A stretch of 64,000 bases of DNA. Origin: Acidimicrobiales bacterium. GTDB taxonomy: Bacteria; Actinomycetota; Acidimicrobiia; Acidimicrobiales; SKKL01. The notes below the pieces were generated by a model, which was given only the letters and a program-made list of their open reading frames with translations, did not search any database and had not been told where the DNA came from. Made by a program: the position numbers and the translations under genes. The DNA lies in assembly GCA_034521975.1 (NCBI GenBank), contig JAXHLR010000005.1, positions 62,001 through 126,000 of the forward strand, read 5' to 3'. Position 1 is the stretch's first letter, and each line of letters begins with the position of its first letter. This document shows, piece after piece, positions 44,151 through 52,010 of the stretch.

Positions 44151-45779
44151 ATGAGCAGCGAGCGCTACTCGGACGAGCAACTCGAGGCCAAGATCCAGGA
44201 CCTGCTCGCGCTCCACCCCGACGCCACCGTCCTCGCCATCGAGCCGGGCAACTACGCGGTCGTCGAGCCCGGACATCCTGGGATCGCCGACCTGGTCGAG
44301 GCCGGTTTCGAGGTCCACGGTCCCGTGGCCGCGCTCGACCTGCTCCACCCCGACTCGCGACCGGCCGCGCTCACCGCCATCGACCGGGTCGCCCCCACCG
44401 GCGTGGTCTGCGACCATCTCTTCCTTGCCGACGGTTCACCGGTCGAGTCCTATCTGTTCGACACGATCGCTCGCCGCAAGGTCTATCTCGGCCTGCAGGT
44501 CCCTGCCTCCGGCGCGTCGGCCCCGCCGGCCACCGCGGCGCGCGACGTCGTCCCCGTTCGGGTCACCCATCTCGGCACCGACGACCTTGGCCGGGTGCTC
44601 TGGGTCGACACCGCAGGACGCGACGACCTCGACCCGGCGGAGGAGCGGTCGGTCGGCTCGTTGTCAATGGAGGTCGTGCACCCCGACGACTACGACCGGG
44701 TACGTCTGGGTTGGGCAGAGATGCTGGCCAACCCCGACGTGGTGCATCGTCTGCGCTTCCGTCGCCGCTTCGGCGACGGCTGGAAGTGGTTCGAGGCATC
44801 GATGACCAACCGGTTGGCGGACCCGGAACAGCCCGAGGTGCGGCTCGGGCTCGTCGACATCTCCCTCGAGGTGGAGGCCCAGGACGAGATCCGACGACGC
44901 GAGCGGTTGCTCGACCGCCTGGCCGAGGCATTGCCCCAAGCCATCGTGCAGTTCGACCGCGACGGGCGCGTGGTCTACCGCAACCGCCTGGTGGGCGAGC
45001 TGTTCGGAGCGGGCGTGGAGATGGTCGAACCGCTGCTCGCCGCGACCGATCCCGAGCGCCGGGGTGAGCTGGCCTCGGCTCTGGAGGCCTCGCTGCGGGG
45101 CGGGGACCAGGACATCGAGGTCCTGCTCTCGGTCCCCGGCAGGACTCACCCGCTGATCGCGGAGATCGTCCTGCGGAGCCTGTCCGGGGACGGCGGTGCG
45201 CCGGACGGGTTCATCTGCTGCATCTCCGATGTCACCGAGCGGGCGCGCCTGCGTGAGAACCTCGAGATCCGGGCCACCTTCGACCCGCTCACCGGGCTGC
45301 ACAACCGGGAGTCGACGATCCGTTCACTCGAGGCGGCGGTGCTCGCGGCCGGGCCGGGTGGTGTCGCGGCTACGGGTGTCGCGACGATCTTCATCGATCT
45401 CGACGGGTTCAAGACGGTCAACGACTCGTTCGGACACGCGGTCGGCGACGAGGTGCTCGCCGAGGTGGCAGCTCGCCTGGCCGGGGCGGTGCGGGGCCGC
45501 GACGTCGTCGGTCGCCTCGGAGGCGACGAGTTCCTCGTCGTCTGCCCCGATGTCGGTGGTGTCGACGACGCGCTCGCTGCCGCCGGTCGCGTCGCTGCGA
45601 CACTCGAACCGGGTCCCGCCGCCGACGACCGCCTCCGTGCCATCCGCGCCAGCATGGGTGTGGCCTGGACTGCTGGCGAGGAGTCGGCAGAGTCGCTGAT
45701 GGCCAGGGCCGACGACGCCATGTACGAATCGAAGCGAGGAGCAGGCGGTCGGCCGGTGCTGGCTCCGCCTGCACCTTGA
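44151..45779 (+). CDS. diguanylate cyclase with PAS sensor regions
   Basis: A 542-residue signalling protein. Two PAS-like regions (about 120-250 and 255-370) lead into a GGDEF domain with FDPLTGLHNRESTIRSLEAA, IDLDGFKTVNDSFGHAVGDE and intact RLGGDEFLVV, so it should make cyclic di-GMP. The first 100 residues are an N-terminal region with a PAS-like VLAIEPGNYAVVEP. No EAL domain. A GTCGGA/TCCGAC stem lies just before the ribosome-binding site GGGGAG. Confidence 0.92.
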   Translation: MSSERYSDEQLEAKIQDLLALHPDATVLAIEPGNYAVVEPGHPGIADLVEAGFEVHGPVAALDLLHPDSRPAALTAIDRVAPTGVVCDHLFLADGSPVESYLFDTIARRKVYLGLQVPASGASAPPATAARDVVPVRVTHLGTDDLGRVLWVDTAGRDDLDPAEERSVGSLSMEVVHPDDYDRVRLGWAEMLANPDVVHRLRFRRRFGDGWKWFEASMTNRLADPEQPEVRLGLVDISLEVEAQDEIRRRERLLDRLAEALPQAIVQFDRDGRVVYRNRLVGELFGAGVEMVEPLLAATDPERRGELASALEASLRGGDQDIEVLLSVPGRTHPLIAEIVLRSLSGDGGAPDGFICCISDVTERARLRENLEIRATFDPLTGLHNRESTIRSLEAAVLAAGPGGVAATGVATIFIDLDGFKTVNDSFGHAVGDEVLAEVAARLAGAVRGRDVVGRLGGDEFLVVCPDVGGVDDALAAAGRVAATLEPGPAADDRLRAIRASMGVAWTAGEESAESLMARADDAMYESKRGAGGRPVLAPPAP

Positions 45780-47008
45780 CCCACGGCTTCGGCCGGAACC
45801 GACCGGTCATCAGCATCAGCCAGAGCTCCCGTGTGGGGATTGCGGGCCTGCTGGCGCTGGTGGCGACCTATGGCATCGGCCGGCAGGCGTACGGGTTGTT
45901 CGTGCCGACCTTCCGGGAGGAGTTCGGCCTGTCACTGGAGGTGCTGGGCTTCTATGCCAGCGCTGCCCAGGCCGGTTACCTGGTGACCACTGTGATCACC
46001 GGCGTGCTCACGGCCCGTTTCGGGCCTCGTGTACCGGTGGTGTCGGGGTGCCTGCTGCTCGCGGTCGGCGCGGCCATGACCGCGTCTGCGCCGGGCCCGG
46101 TGCTGCTGGCCGTTGGGATCACGGCGGCGGGGACGAGCGCCGGCGGGGCGTGGGCGCCGTTCTCCGATGTGGTCCACAACCAGGTCCCGCCGTCCGGGAG
46201 TCGGCGTGCCCTGGCGCTGGTCAATGCCGGCTCTCCGGTCGGCCTGATGGTTGCCAGCGCCCTCGTGCTGGTGGCCGGGGACAGATGGCGGGCCGTGTGG
46301 TGGGCGTTCGCGACGATTGGGCTGGTGGCAGCTGCGACGGCCTGGAGGGTGCTGGCGCCGGTCCCGGCGGATCCGGCCCTCGACCGGGCACGGCTCCGGC
46401 TCCGGTGGTTCTTCAACCCCCGGTCGGTGCGGCTGCTGGCGGTCACCTTGGGGGTGTCGATCACCTCCGGTGCCTACTTCGCGTACGCACCTGACACGGC
46501 ACAGGCCGCCGGGCTGGCCAGCTGGACCGGTCCGGCGATGTGGGCGGCCCTGGGAATCGCCGGGGCGGCGGTGGGTGTGTTCGGTGGCGGGATCGCCAAC
46601 CGGTATGGGCTGCGCGGGCCGCTGGCGGTGATGCTCGTCCTGGTGGGTGGATCGAGCCTGGTGCTGCTGGTCGCGCCCGGCTCGGTGGTCGCCGCCTTGG
46701 GGTCGGCGGCGATGTTCGGTGTGGGCTTCACCACGGGGTTCGCGTTTCTGGTGATGTGGAGTCAGCAGGTCTTCCACGACCGCCCCACCACCGGATTCAC
46801 GCTGGCCATCGTGTTCGTCGCGACCGGGTTCGTCATCGGGCCGAGCCTGTTCGGGGTGCTGGCCACCCGCCTGGGTCGTCCCGAGGCGCTGCTCACCTCG
46901 GCCGTCCCTGCCCTGCTGGTCGCGCTGGTGCCGCCGTCGCGCGAGGACCGCCACGGCCCCCACGACCCGGACAGCCATGGCGAGGCTGGATCCGTGTCGG
47001 CCGTCTGA
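45776..47008 (+). CDS. MFS transporter
   Basis: A 410-residue major facilitator protein with about 12 hydrophobic segments; the first (GIAGLLALVATYGIGRQAYG) and the loop between TM2 and TM3 (LTARFGPRVPVVSG) are typical. It resembles YbfB/YjiJ-like or aromatic-acid exporters; substrate unknown. The start is uncertain: TTG 45776 overlaps the diguanylate cyclase stop and lacks a ribosome-binding site, while GTG 45833 would begin just before TM1. The C-terminal tail is Asp/His-rich and polar. Confidence 0.87.
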   Translation: MTHGFGRNRPVISISQSSRVGIAGLLALVATYGIGRQAYGLFVPTFREEFGLSLEVLGFYASAAQAGYLVTTVITGVLTARFGPRVPVVSGCLLLAVGAAMTASAPGPVLLAVGITAAGTSAGGAWAPFSDVVHNQVPPSGSRRALALVNAGSPVGLMVASALVLVAGDRWRAVWWAFATIGLVAAATAWRVLAPVPADPALDRARLRLRWFFNPRSVRLLAVTLGVSITSGAYFAYAPDTAQAAGLASWTGPAMWAALGIAGAAVGVFGGGIANRYGLRGPLAVMLVLVGGSSLVLLVAPGSVVAALGSAAMFGVGFTTGFAFLVMWSQQVFHDRPTTGFTLAIVFVATGFVIGPSLFGVLATRLGRPEALLTSAVPALLVALVPPSREDRHGPHDPDSHGEAGSVSAV

Positions 47009-47089
47009 GCTCGGCTGGGGCATCCCGTCGGTCCGTCGGTGGCGCAGCGGCAGGCGGAGCACTCGGTGATTGCAGATCATCGCCGACGA

Positions 47090-47106
47090 ATGCATAATGC
47101 ATGCAT
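47090..47106. promoter_or_regulatory. operator of the second toxin-antitoxin pair
   Basis: ATGCAT-A-ATGCAT (47090-47102) overlaps ATGCATGCAT (47097-47106), and the antitoxin ATG begins at 47105 within it. Overlapping ATGCAT half-sites fit autoregulation by a ribbon-helix-helix antitoxin complex. Confidence 0.65.
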
Positions 47107-47338
47107 GACGTCCATCACGATCCGCGACATACCGGATGAGGTTCGCGACGAGCTCGCCGCCCGCGCGCGCTTGTCGGGCCGGTCCCTGCAGGAGTACCTG
47201 CGCTCGGAGCTGACCGAACTGGCCGGTCGGCCCGACCCGGCGGTGCTCATGGCCCAGGTGCGCGAACGCACTCGCCGTACGGGCAGTCGGCTGTCAGCCG
47301 CCCAGATCCTCGCCCACCGCGACCACGACCGCAGGTGA
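47105..47338 (+). CDS. FitA/VapB-type ribbon-helix-helix antitoxin
   Basis: A 77-residue antitoxin. Its N-terminal RHH domain reads MTSITIRDIPDEVRDELAAR, then ARLSGRSLQEYLRSELTELA. The C-terminal half is the toxin-binding segment. The ATG lies inside the ATGCAT-rich operator, so the mRNA is probably leaderless. Its stop overlaps the toxin start by 4 bases. Confidence 0.9.
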   Translation: MTSITIRDIPDEVRDELAARARLSGRSLQEYLRSELTELAGRPDPAVLMAQVRERTRRTGSRLSAAQILAHRDHDRR

Positions 47339-47730
47339 CCCTGGTCGTCGACGCGTCCGTGATCGTCGCGGCCCTGGTGGACAGCGGCAGCGATGGTGAC
47401 TGGGCCGCCGACATCCTCGACGGCCATGTCCTGGCCGCGCCGCACCACATGCCCATCGAGGCGGCCAACATCCTGCGCCGTGCCACGCTCTCGGGTGAGC
47501 TGACCACCGATTCCGCGGCGCTCGCCCACGGCGATCTCCTCGCCCTGCGCATCGAGCTGTTCCCATACGCCCCGCTGGCCGAACGGTGTTGGCAGCTTCG
47601 GGAGAACGTCACCACCTACGACGCCGCCTACGTGGCCCTGGCCGAGCAACTCGGCGCGCCTCTGGCCACCGTGGACCAGCGACTGGCAGCGGCGACCGGG
47701 CCCCGCTGCACCTTCGCGACGCCGGGGTAG
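47335..47730 (+). CDS. vapC: PIN-domain toxin (FitB/VapC type)
   Basis: A 131-residue PIN ribonuclease with acidic residues in TLVVDASVIVAALV, MPIEAANILRR, TTYDAAYVALAEQ and LATVDQRLA, completing the active site. GTG 47335 overlaps the antitoxin stop (GTGA), giving translational coupling. It forms the second type II toxin-antitoxin module of the window, unrelated in antitoxin fold to the one at 19971. Confidence 0.92.
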   Translation: MTLVVDASVIVAALVDSGSDGDWAADILDGHVLAAPHHMPIEAANILRRATLSGELTTDSAALAHGDLLALRIELFPYAPLAERCWQLRENVTTYDAAYVALAEQLGAPLATVDQRLAAATGPRCTFATPG

Positions 47731-47826
47731 ATCCTTCGCTCCTCAGTGGGCGGTCCTGACCGCTGGTTTTCGCCTTCGACCTGGTAGAACGGTGATCGTT
47801 CGCAGAACATGAGGCGGAGGTCTCAC

Positions 47827-48537
47827 GTGTACGCAGGTGCCCCAACTCCCACCCCCACGCCGGTCGTCTCGCTGGCCGACGATCGCCGCCGGGCGTTCAT
47901 GATCAAGGTCTACCAGCACATCGCCCTGGCGTTGGCCGTGTTCATCGGCATCGAGGTCGCCCTGTTCAACGGGGGCGTGGCCGAGATGCTGTTCGAGCTC
48001 TTCTTCGTTGGCGACAGCGGCGGTTCCTGGCTGCTGCTGCTGGGCGCGTTCATGGTCGTGAACTGGTTCGCCGCTCAGGCCACCGCCGCGCTCGACAACC
48101 CTGCGAAGCAGTACATGGGTCTGTTCGCCATCGCCGGTGCCTACTCGGTGATCTTCGCTCCGTTCCTCTACTACGTGTTCACCTACCAGGGTGCGGCGCC
48201 GGTGGTGAACGCGGCGGTCATCACCGCCATCGGGTTCGCGATCCTCAGCGTCATCGGCCTCACCACCGCGAAGGACCTCAGCTTCCTGCGGCCGATCATC
48301 ATGTGGGGCTTCGGTCTGGCGTTTCTGGCCATCGTCGGCGCGGTGCTGTTCGGTATGAACCTCGGCACCTGGTTCTCGGTGGCCATGATCGGTCTCGCCG
48401 GCGGAGCGATCCTCTACCAGACCCAGAAGGCCCTCCGGACCTTCCCCGAGGAGGCCTACGTGGCCGCTGCGGCCGGCCTGTTCGCCTCGATCATGACCAT
48501 GTTCTGGTACGTGCTGCGTCTACTGGTGCGCCGCTGA
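47827..48537 (+). CDS. Bax inhibitor-1/YccA family membrane protein
   Basis: A 236-residue protein with seven membrane segments after a short proline-rich N-terminus. The middle (KQYMGLFAIAGAYSVIFAPF) and last segments (GAILYQTQKALRTFPEEAYV) match the BI-1/YccA family, which includes pH-sensitive calcium leak proteins. The GTG at 47827 is preferred to ATG 47809 because GGAGGTC lies between them. The following gene appears to start on the overlapping CTGA. Confidence 0.88.
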   Translation: MYAGAPTPTPTPVVSLADDRRRAFMIKVYQHIALALAVFIGIEVALFNGGVAEMLFELFFVGDSGGSWLLLLGAFMVVNWFAAQATAALDNPAKQYMGLFAIAGAYSVIFAPFLYYVFTYQGAAPVVNAAVITAIGFAILSVIGLTTAKDLSFLRPIIMWGFGLAFLAIVGAVLFGMNLGTWFSVAMIGLAGGAILYQTQKALRTFPEEAYVAAAAGLFASIMTMFWYVLRLLVRR

Positions 48538-49361
48538 ACCGGACCGACCCCCTCGCCGGGCTGGCGCCGGGTGTCTACGCCTGGCTCGCCGACGATCCCG
48601 GCCACGGGCGCACCAACGCCGGTGCGATCGTGGAGGACGACGGCATCACCGTGGTCGACACCCTCATGGTCGCCTCGCAGTGGGAGGACTTCGCCGGGGC
48701 GGTCGAGGCGATCGGTCGTCCCGTTCCCAGGGTCGTGCTCACCAGCAGCCACGTCGAGTTCAGCGGTGGCACGTCCCGCTTCCGGCTGGCGGGGATCTAT
48801 GGGACCCAACACGCCAGCGCCATGCTCGATCAACCAGCCAACGTCGAGGTCTTCCGCCGGTTGTTCCCGGCATCGGTCGCCCAGTTCGGCGACGACTTCC
48901 GTACCCGCACCGTCACCCACGTGGTCACCGAGGCGGCTGCGTTGACCCCGGCGGTGGTGCTGGTCCCCGTGGCCGGGCAGGCGCTGGAGAACCTGGTGGC
49001 GGTGGTGCCCGGCGCCGAGATCGTCTTCGCCGGGGCGATGTGCAGCTTCGGGGTCGTGCCCGCTGCCTACGACGGTGATCCCGCCGCCTGGGCCGACGCG
49101 CTGGATCAGGTCGTCGAGCTCGCTCCGATCATCGTGCCCGGGCACGGTCGCATCGGCGGAGAGGAGGAGGTGCGCGAGCTGCAGGCCTACCTGCGAGCCT
49201 GCGTGGCCGCCGACGGCGACCCGGCCCGGGTCGGACCAGGTCCCTGGGACGAGTGGCCGGGCCAGGAGTGGACCGAGGTCAACGTCGAGCGGGCCGCCAT
49301 GATGGCCGCGGGCGATCCGTCACCCCCGCCGACCCTGCTCGCCCGCCTCGGGCTCAGCTGA
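48534..49361 (+). CDS. degenerate MBL-fold protein
   Basis: A 275-residue protein with an MBL-like layout: LAPGVYAWLADDPGHGRTNA, VEDDGITVVDTLM and VPGHGRIGGEEEV. The metal motif is broken: SSHVEFSGG stands where HxHxDHxGG should be, keeping only one His, and the mid-domain His is replaced (VPVAGQALEN). It is probably not a hydrolase and may bind ligand or protein. No ATG, GTG or TTG fits in frame before the conserved N-terminus; CTG 48534 overlapping the upstream stop is the likely start. Confidence 0.7.
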   Translation: MNRTDPLAGLAPGVYAWLADDPGHGRTNAGAIVEDDGITVVDTLMVASQWEDFAGAVEAIGRPVPRVVLTSSHVEFSGGTSRFRLAGIYGTQHASAMLDQPANVEVFRRLFPASVAQFGDDFRTRTVTHVVTEAAALTPAVVLVPVAGQALENLVAVVPGAEIVFAGAMCSFGVVPAAYDGDPAAWADALDQVVELAPIIVPGHGRIGGEEEVRELQAYLRACVAADGDPARVGPGPWDEWPGQEWTEVNVERAAMMAAGDPSPPPTLLARLGLS

Positions 49362-50517
49362 TCTCGACGGGTGCGCCGGGGTCGTGGACACAGGTGGGGT
49401 CCTCGGCCAGCGGGTCGCCGGTGGCGGCGAAGGCGCGGGACCGCGAACCGCCACACACCTCGCGGTACTCGCAGCGTCCGCACCGGCCCCCGAACCCCGT
49501 CGGGTCGCGCAGCGCCCGGAGCAGGGGAGCATCGCGATAGATCTCCCGCAGGGGGCGCTCACGCACCGACCCGACGGGGATGGGAAGGAACCCGCTCGGC
49601 TGGACGATGCCCAGGTGGTCGACGAACACGAACCCCCGCCCGGCGTTCACGTCCATCGGCGGCCGGGCCCGACGCTCGCCGGTACCGGTACCCAACACCT
49701 CCCGTGTCCGGGCGGTGAGCTCCTCCCACACCGGGCCCCGACTCCCGGGCTGCTGGGCGTCGGGATGCGACCGCTGGATCGCCACCCGACGGTAGTAGGG
49801 CGCCTCGGTGGTCTTGACCGGGAGGTGGTGGGAGATGTCGTGCAGCCAGTGGATCACGTCCTCCACCTCGTGGGGCTCGAGGGCGTCGAGATCGGTGCCG
49901 CGACCGGTCTTGACCAGGAAGAACACGCTCCACAACCCGGTGCCGGCCTCGACGACCTGGCGAAGCATCGATGGCAGCTCGGACACGTTGGTCCGGGTGA
50001 CGGTGGTGTTGATCTGGAGCCGAAAGCCCAGCTCGACCGCGGTGCGGGCTGCGGGCCAGGTGGCGGCGAACACCCCGTCGACGCCCCGGAAGCCGTCGTG
50101 GGTGGCGGCTGAGGCCCCGTCGAGCGAGAGCGAGACGGCCCTGGCACCCGCTTCGCGCAGCTCGACGAGGGCGTCGCGGGTGAGGCGCGGTGTCACCGAC
50201 GGAGCCAGTGCCATGCTCAGCCCGGTCGATGCGCCGTGGCGGACGAGGTCGGCGAGGTCGTCACGTTGGAACGGGTCGCCGCCGGTGAGGACGACGATCT
50301 GGCGAGGAGGCCCCCACGCCGCGATGTCGTCGAGCATGGCTCGCCCCTCGGCGGTGGTCAGCTCGTCGGGGTCGCGGTCGGGGATCGAGGTCGCACGGCA
50401 GTGGGCACAGGCGAGCGCGCAGGCCCGGGTCACCTCCCAGATCACGAGGAAGGGTCGGTCTGCCTTGTCCTGGCGAGTGGTCCGGACGGCGCCGTCGGGA
50501 GAGGCAAGCCTGGACAT
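49354..50517 (-). CDS. radical SAM/SPASM protein next to hemY
   Basis: A 387-residue radical SAM enzyme. The 4Fe-4S/SAM motif CALACAHC (CxxxCxxC) follows VIWEVTR, and LTGGDPF and LSLDGASAATHD are standard. The C-terminal SPASM region has CGRCEYREVCGG and a final Cys in DPTCVHD. This type (TIGR04053-like, related to AhbD) tends to sit with haem genes. ATG 50517 overlaps the HemY stop (ATGA), so both are one operon. A role in haem or haem-derived cofactor synthesis is likely but unproven. Confidence 0.87.
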   Translation of the reverse strand: MSRLASPDGAVRTTRQDKADRPFLVIWEVTRACALACAHCRATSIPDRDPDELTTAEGRAMLDDIAAWGPPRQIVVLTGGDPFQRDDLADLVRHGASTGLSMALAPSVTPRLTRDALVELREAGARAVSLSLDGASAATHDGFRGVDGVFAATWPAARTAVELGFRLQINTTVTRTNVSELPSMLRQVVEAGTGLWSVFFLVKTGRGTDLDALEPHEVEDVIHWLHDISHHLPVKTTEAPYYRRVAIQRSHPDAQQPGSRGPVWEELTARTREVLGTGTGERRARPPMDVNAGRGFVFVDHLGIVQPSGFLPIPVGSVRERPLREIYRDAPLLRALRDPTGFGGRCGRCEYREVCGGSRSRAFAATGDPLAEDPTCVHDPGAPVEIS

Positions 50518-51905
50518 CAGACGACCTCCGGTGTCGTCGCGAGTCTGGTGGCGGCCGCCGCCCGATCGCCGGAGGCGATGCAGGCCGCGATGCCGATCCC
50601 GTCACAGGAGGCGCCGGCCAGCTCCAGCCCGGGGTGGAGGGCCAAACGTTCGCGCACCGCGGCCATGCGGTCGAGGTGTCCGACCTCGAGCTGTGGCAGC
50701 GCGCGGGGCCACCGGTGGACCTGCACCTCGGTCGGGTCGGCGGCCAGACCGGTCGCCTCGGCGAGGTCGGCGTGGAGGGCCTCGGCCAGCTGCTGGTCGT
50801 CGAGGGACGCCACGAGCGGCGAACCGGCTCGCCCCGCCGAGAGTCGTACGAGGAAGTGATCAGGGGGCTGCAGGTGTGGCCACTTGGAGGAGAGGAAGGT
50901 GGCCGCCTTGAGGGCCCGGCCGGAGGAGCTGGGTACCAGCAACCCGGTGGCCATCATCGCCTCGACCCTGTCGGTGGCGCTGCGGGGATAGACGGCCACG
51001 ACCGTGGCCACCGACGCGGTGCGCACCGAACCCAGGGTGTCCTCGCACCCGGGGGTGATCGGCTCCAGCAGCGATGCAGCAGCAGCCGCCGGCAGCGCGA
51101 CCACCACGGCGTCGACGTCGAGCGCGAGGCCGCCCGCGGTGGACACCTCGTAGCCCCGTTCGACCGGGGTGATGGTCGACACCCGCGCGGACGTCCGCAC
51201 CTCGACGTCGACGCCGTCGAGCAGATGGTCGATGAGGGTGACCAGGCCCTCGCCGAAGGTGGCGAAGGCTGGTGGCGGTGGCTTCGGGCCGCCCCGTCGG
51301 GCGAGGACCAGGGATCGGTGCCGGCCGGCGACGGCGGCGAGCTGGGGGACCGCTGCCCGCAGCGAGAGCTGGGTCACATCCCCCGCATGCAGGCTGCCCA
51401 ACACGGGATCGACGAGGCGGCTGGTGACCTGGGTACCGAACCGCTGTGAGAGGAAGTGGCCGACACTGATGTCCCGGCGGTCGGGGAGCCCGCCTGGGAT
51501 CAGGGGCTCGAAGGCGGCTCGGGCCAGCCCCCGCGGCGACAGGATGCCCGAGCGCACCACCGGGCCGAGACGGGTGGGACCGGTCGGGCCGACCCCGGCC
51601 GGGAGGGGGAGCAGCTCGTCTCCGTTCCAGATGTTGGCACTGCCGGGAAACGATCTGATCAGCTGGTCGGCGAGACCGAGCTCGTCGACCAGGGCGCTGA
51701 CCTGGGGAGCGGAGAGGTGGAGCGCCTCGGCGCCCACGTCGACGGGCAGGCCGGCCACCTGCACGGTGTGGACCTGTCCGCCGAGGCGCCGGCCGGCCTC
51801 CAGGACGGTCACCTCGGCACCGGACTGGGCCAGTCGCCGCGCGGCCACCAGGCCGGTGATGCCTCCGCCGATGACCGCGACCCGTCCGCTGCTCGCCAGT
51901 GGCAT
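50517..51905 (-). CDS. hemY: protoporphyrinogen/coproporphyrinogen oxidase
   Basis: A 462-residue FAD enzyme. The N-terminal dinucleotide fold VAVIGGGITGLVAARRLAQS and acidic loop VLEAGRRLGGQ are intact. The HemY-type body (VDVGAEALHL, LVDPVLGSLHAGDVTQLSLR) and the C-terminal HRWPRALPQ ... LELAGASCDGIGIAACIASG match the family. In Gram-positive bacteria it oxidises coproporphyrinogen III to coproporphyrin III. Start 51905 has GGGAGG at a good distance; ATG 51914 is too close to it. No other haem genes are in the window apart from the radical SAM partner. Confidence 0.9.
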   Translation of the reverse strand: MPLASSGRVAVIGGGITGLVAARRLAQSGAEVTVLEAGRRLGGQVHTVQVAGLPVDVGAEALHLSAPQVSALVDELGLADQLIRSFPGSANIWNGDELLPLPAGVGPTGPTRLGPVVRSGILSPRGLARAAFEPLIPGGLPDRRDISVGHFLSQRFGTQVTSRLVDPVLGSLHAGDVTQLSLRAAVPQLAAVAGRHRSLVLARRGGPKPPPPAFATFGEGLVTLIDHLLDGVDVEVRTSARVSTITPVERGYEVSTAGGLALDVDAVVVALPAAAAASLLEPITPGCEDTLGSVRTASVATVVAVYPRSATDRVEAMMATGLLVPSSSGRALKAATFLSSKWPHLQPPDHFLVRLSAGRAGSPLVASLDDQQLAEALHADLAEATGLAADPTEVQVHRWPRALPQLEVGHLDRMAAVRERLALHPGLELAGASCDGIGIAACIASGDRAAAATRLATTPEVV

Positions 51906-52010
51906 GGGTCCCATCCTCCCGGCCTCATCGCCCACCGGCCTAGGGTCGAAGGTCCCGACGCCGCGACCGGCGCCGTGGCAGTCAGCCCGCCTCGGCGACG
52001 GCCACCGCGG

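Noticed and set aside
42560-44152. A longer N-terminus for the OtsB1-like gene reaching to 44152
   Set aside because: The extension is antisense to the antiporter gene; HAD domain sequence begins at the 42559 methionine.
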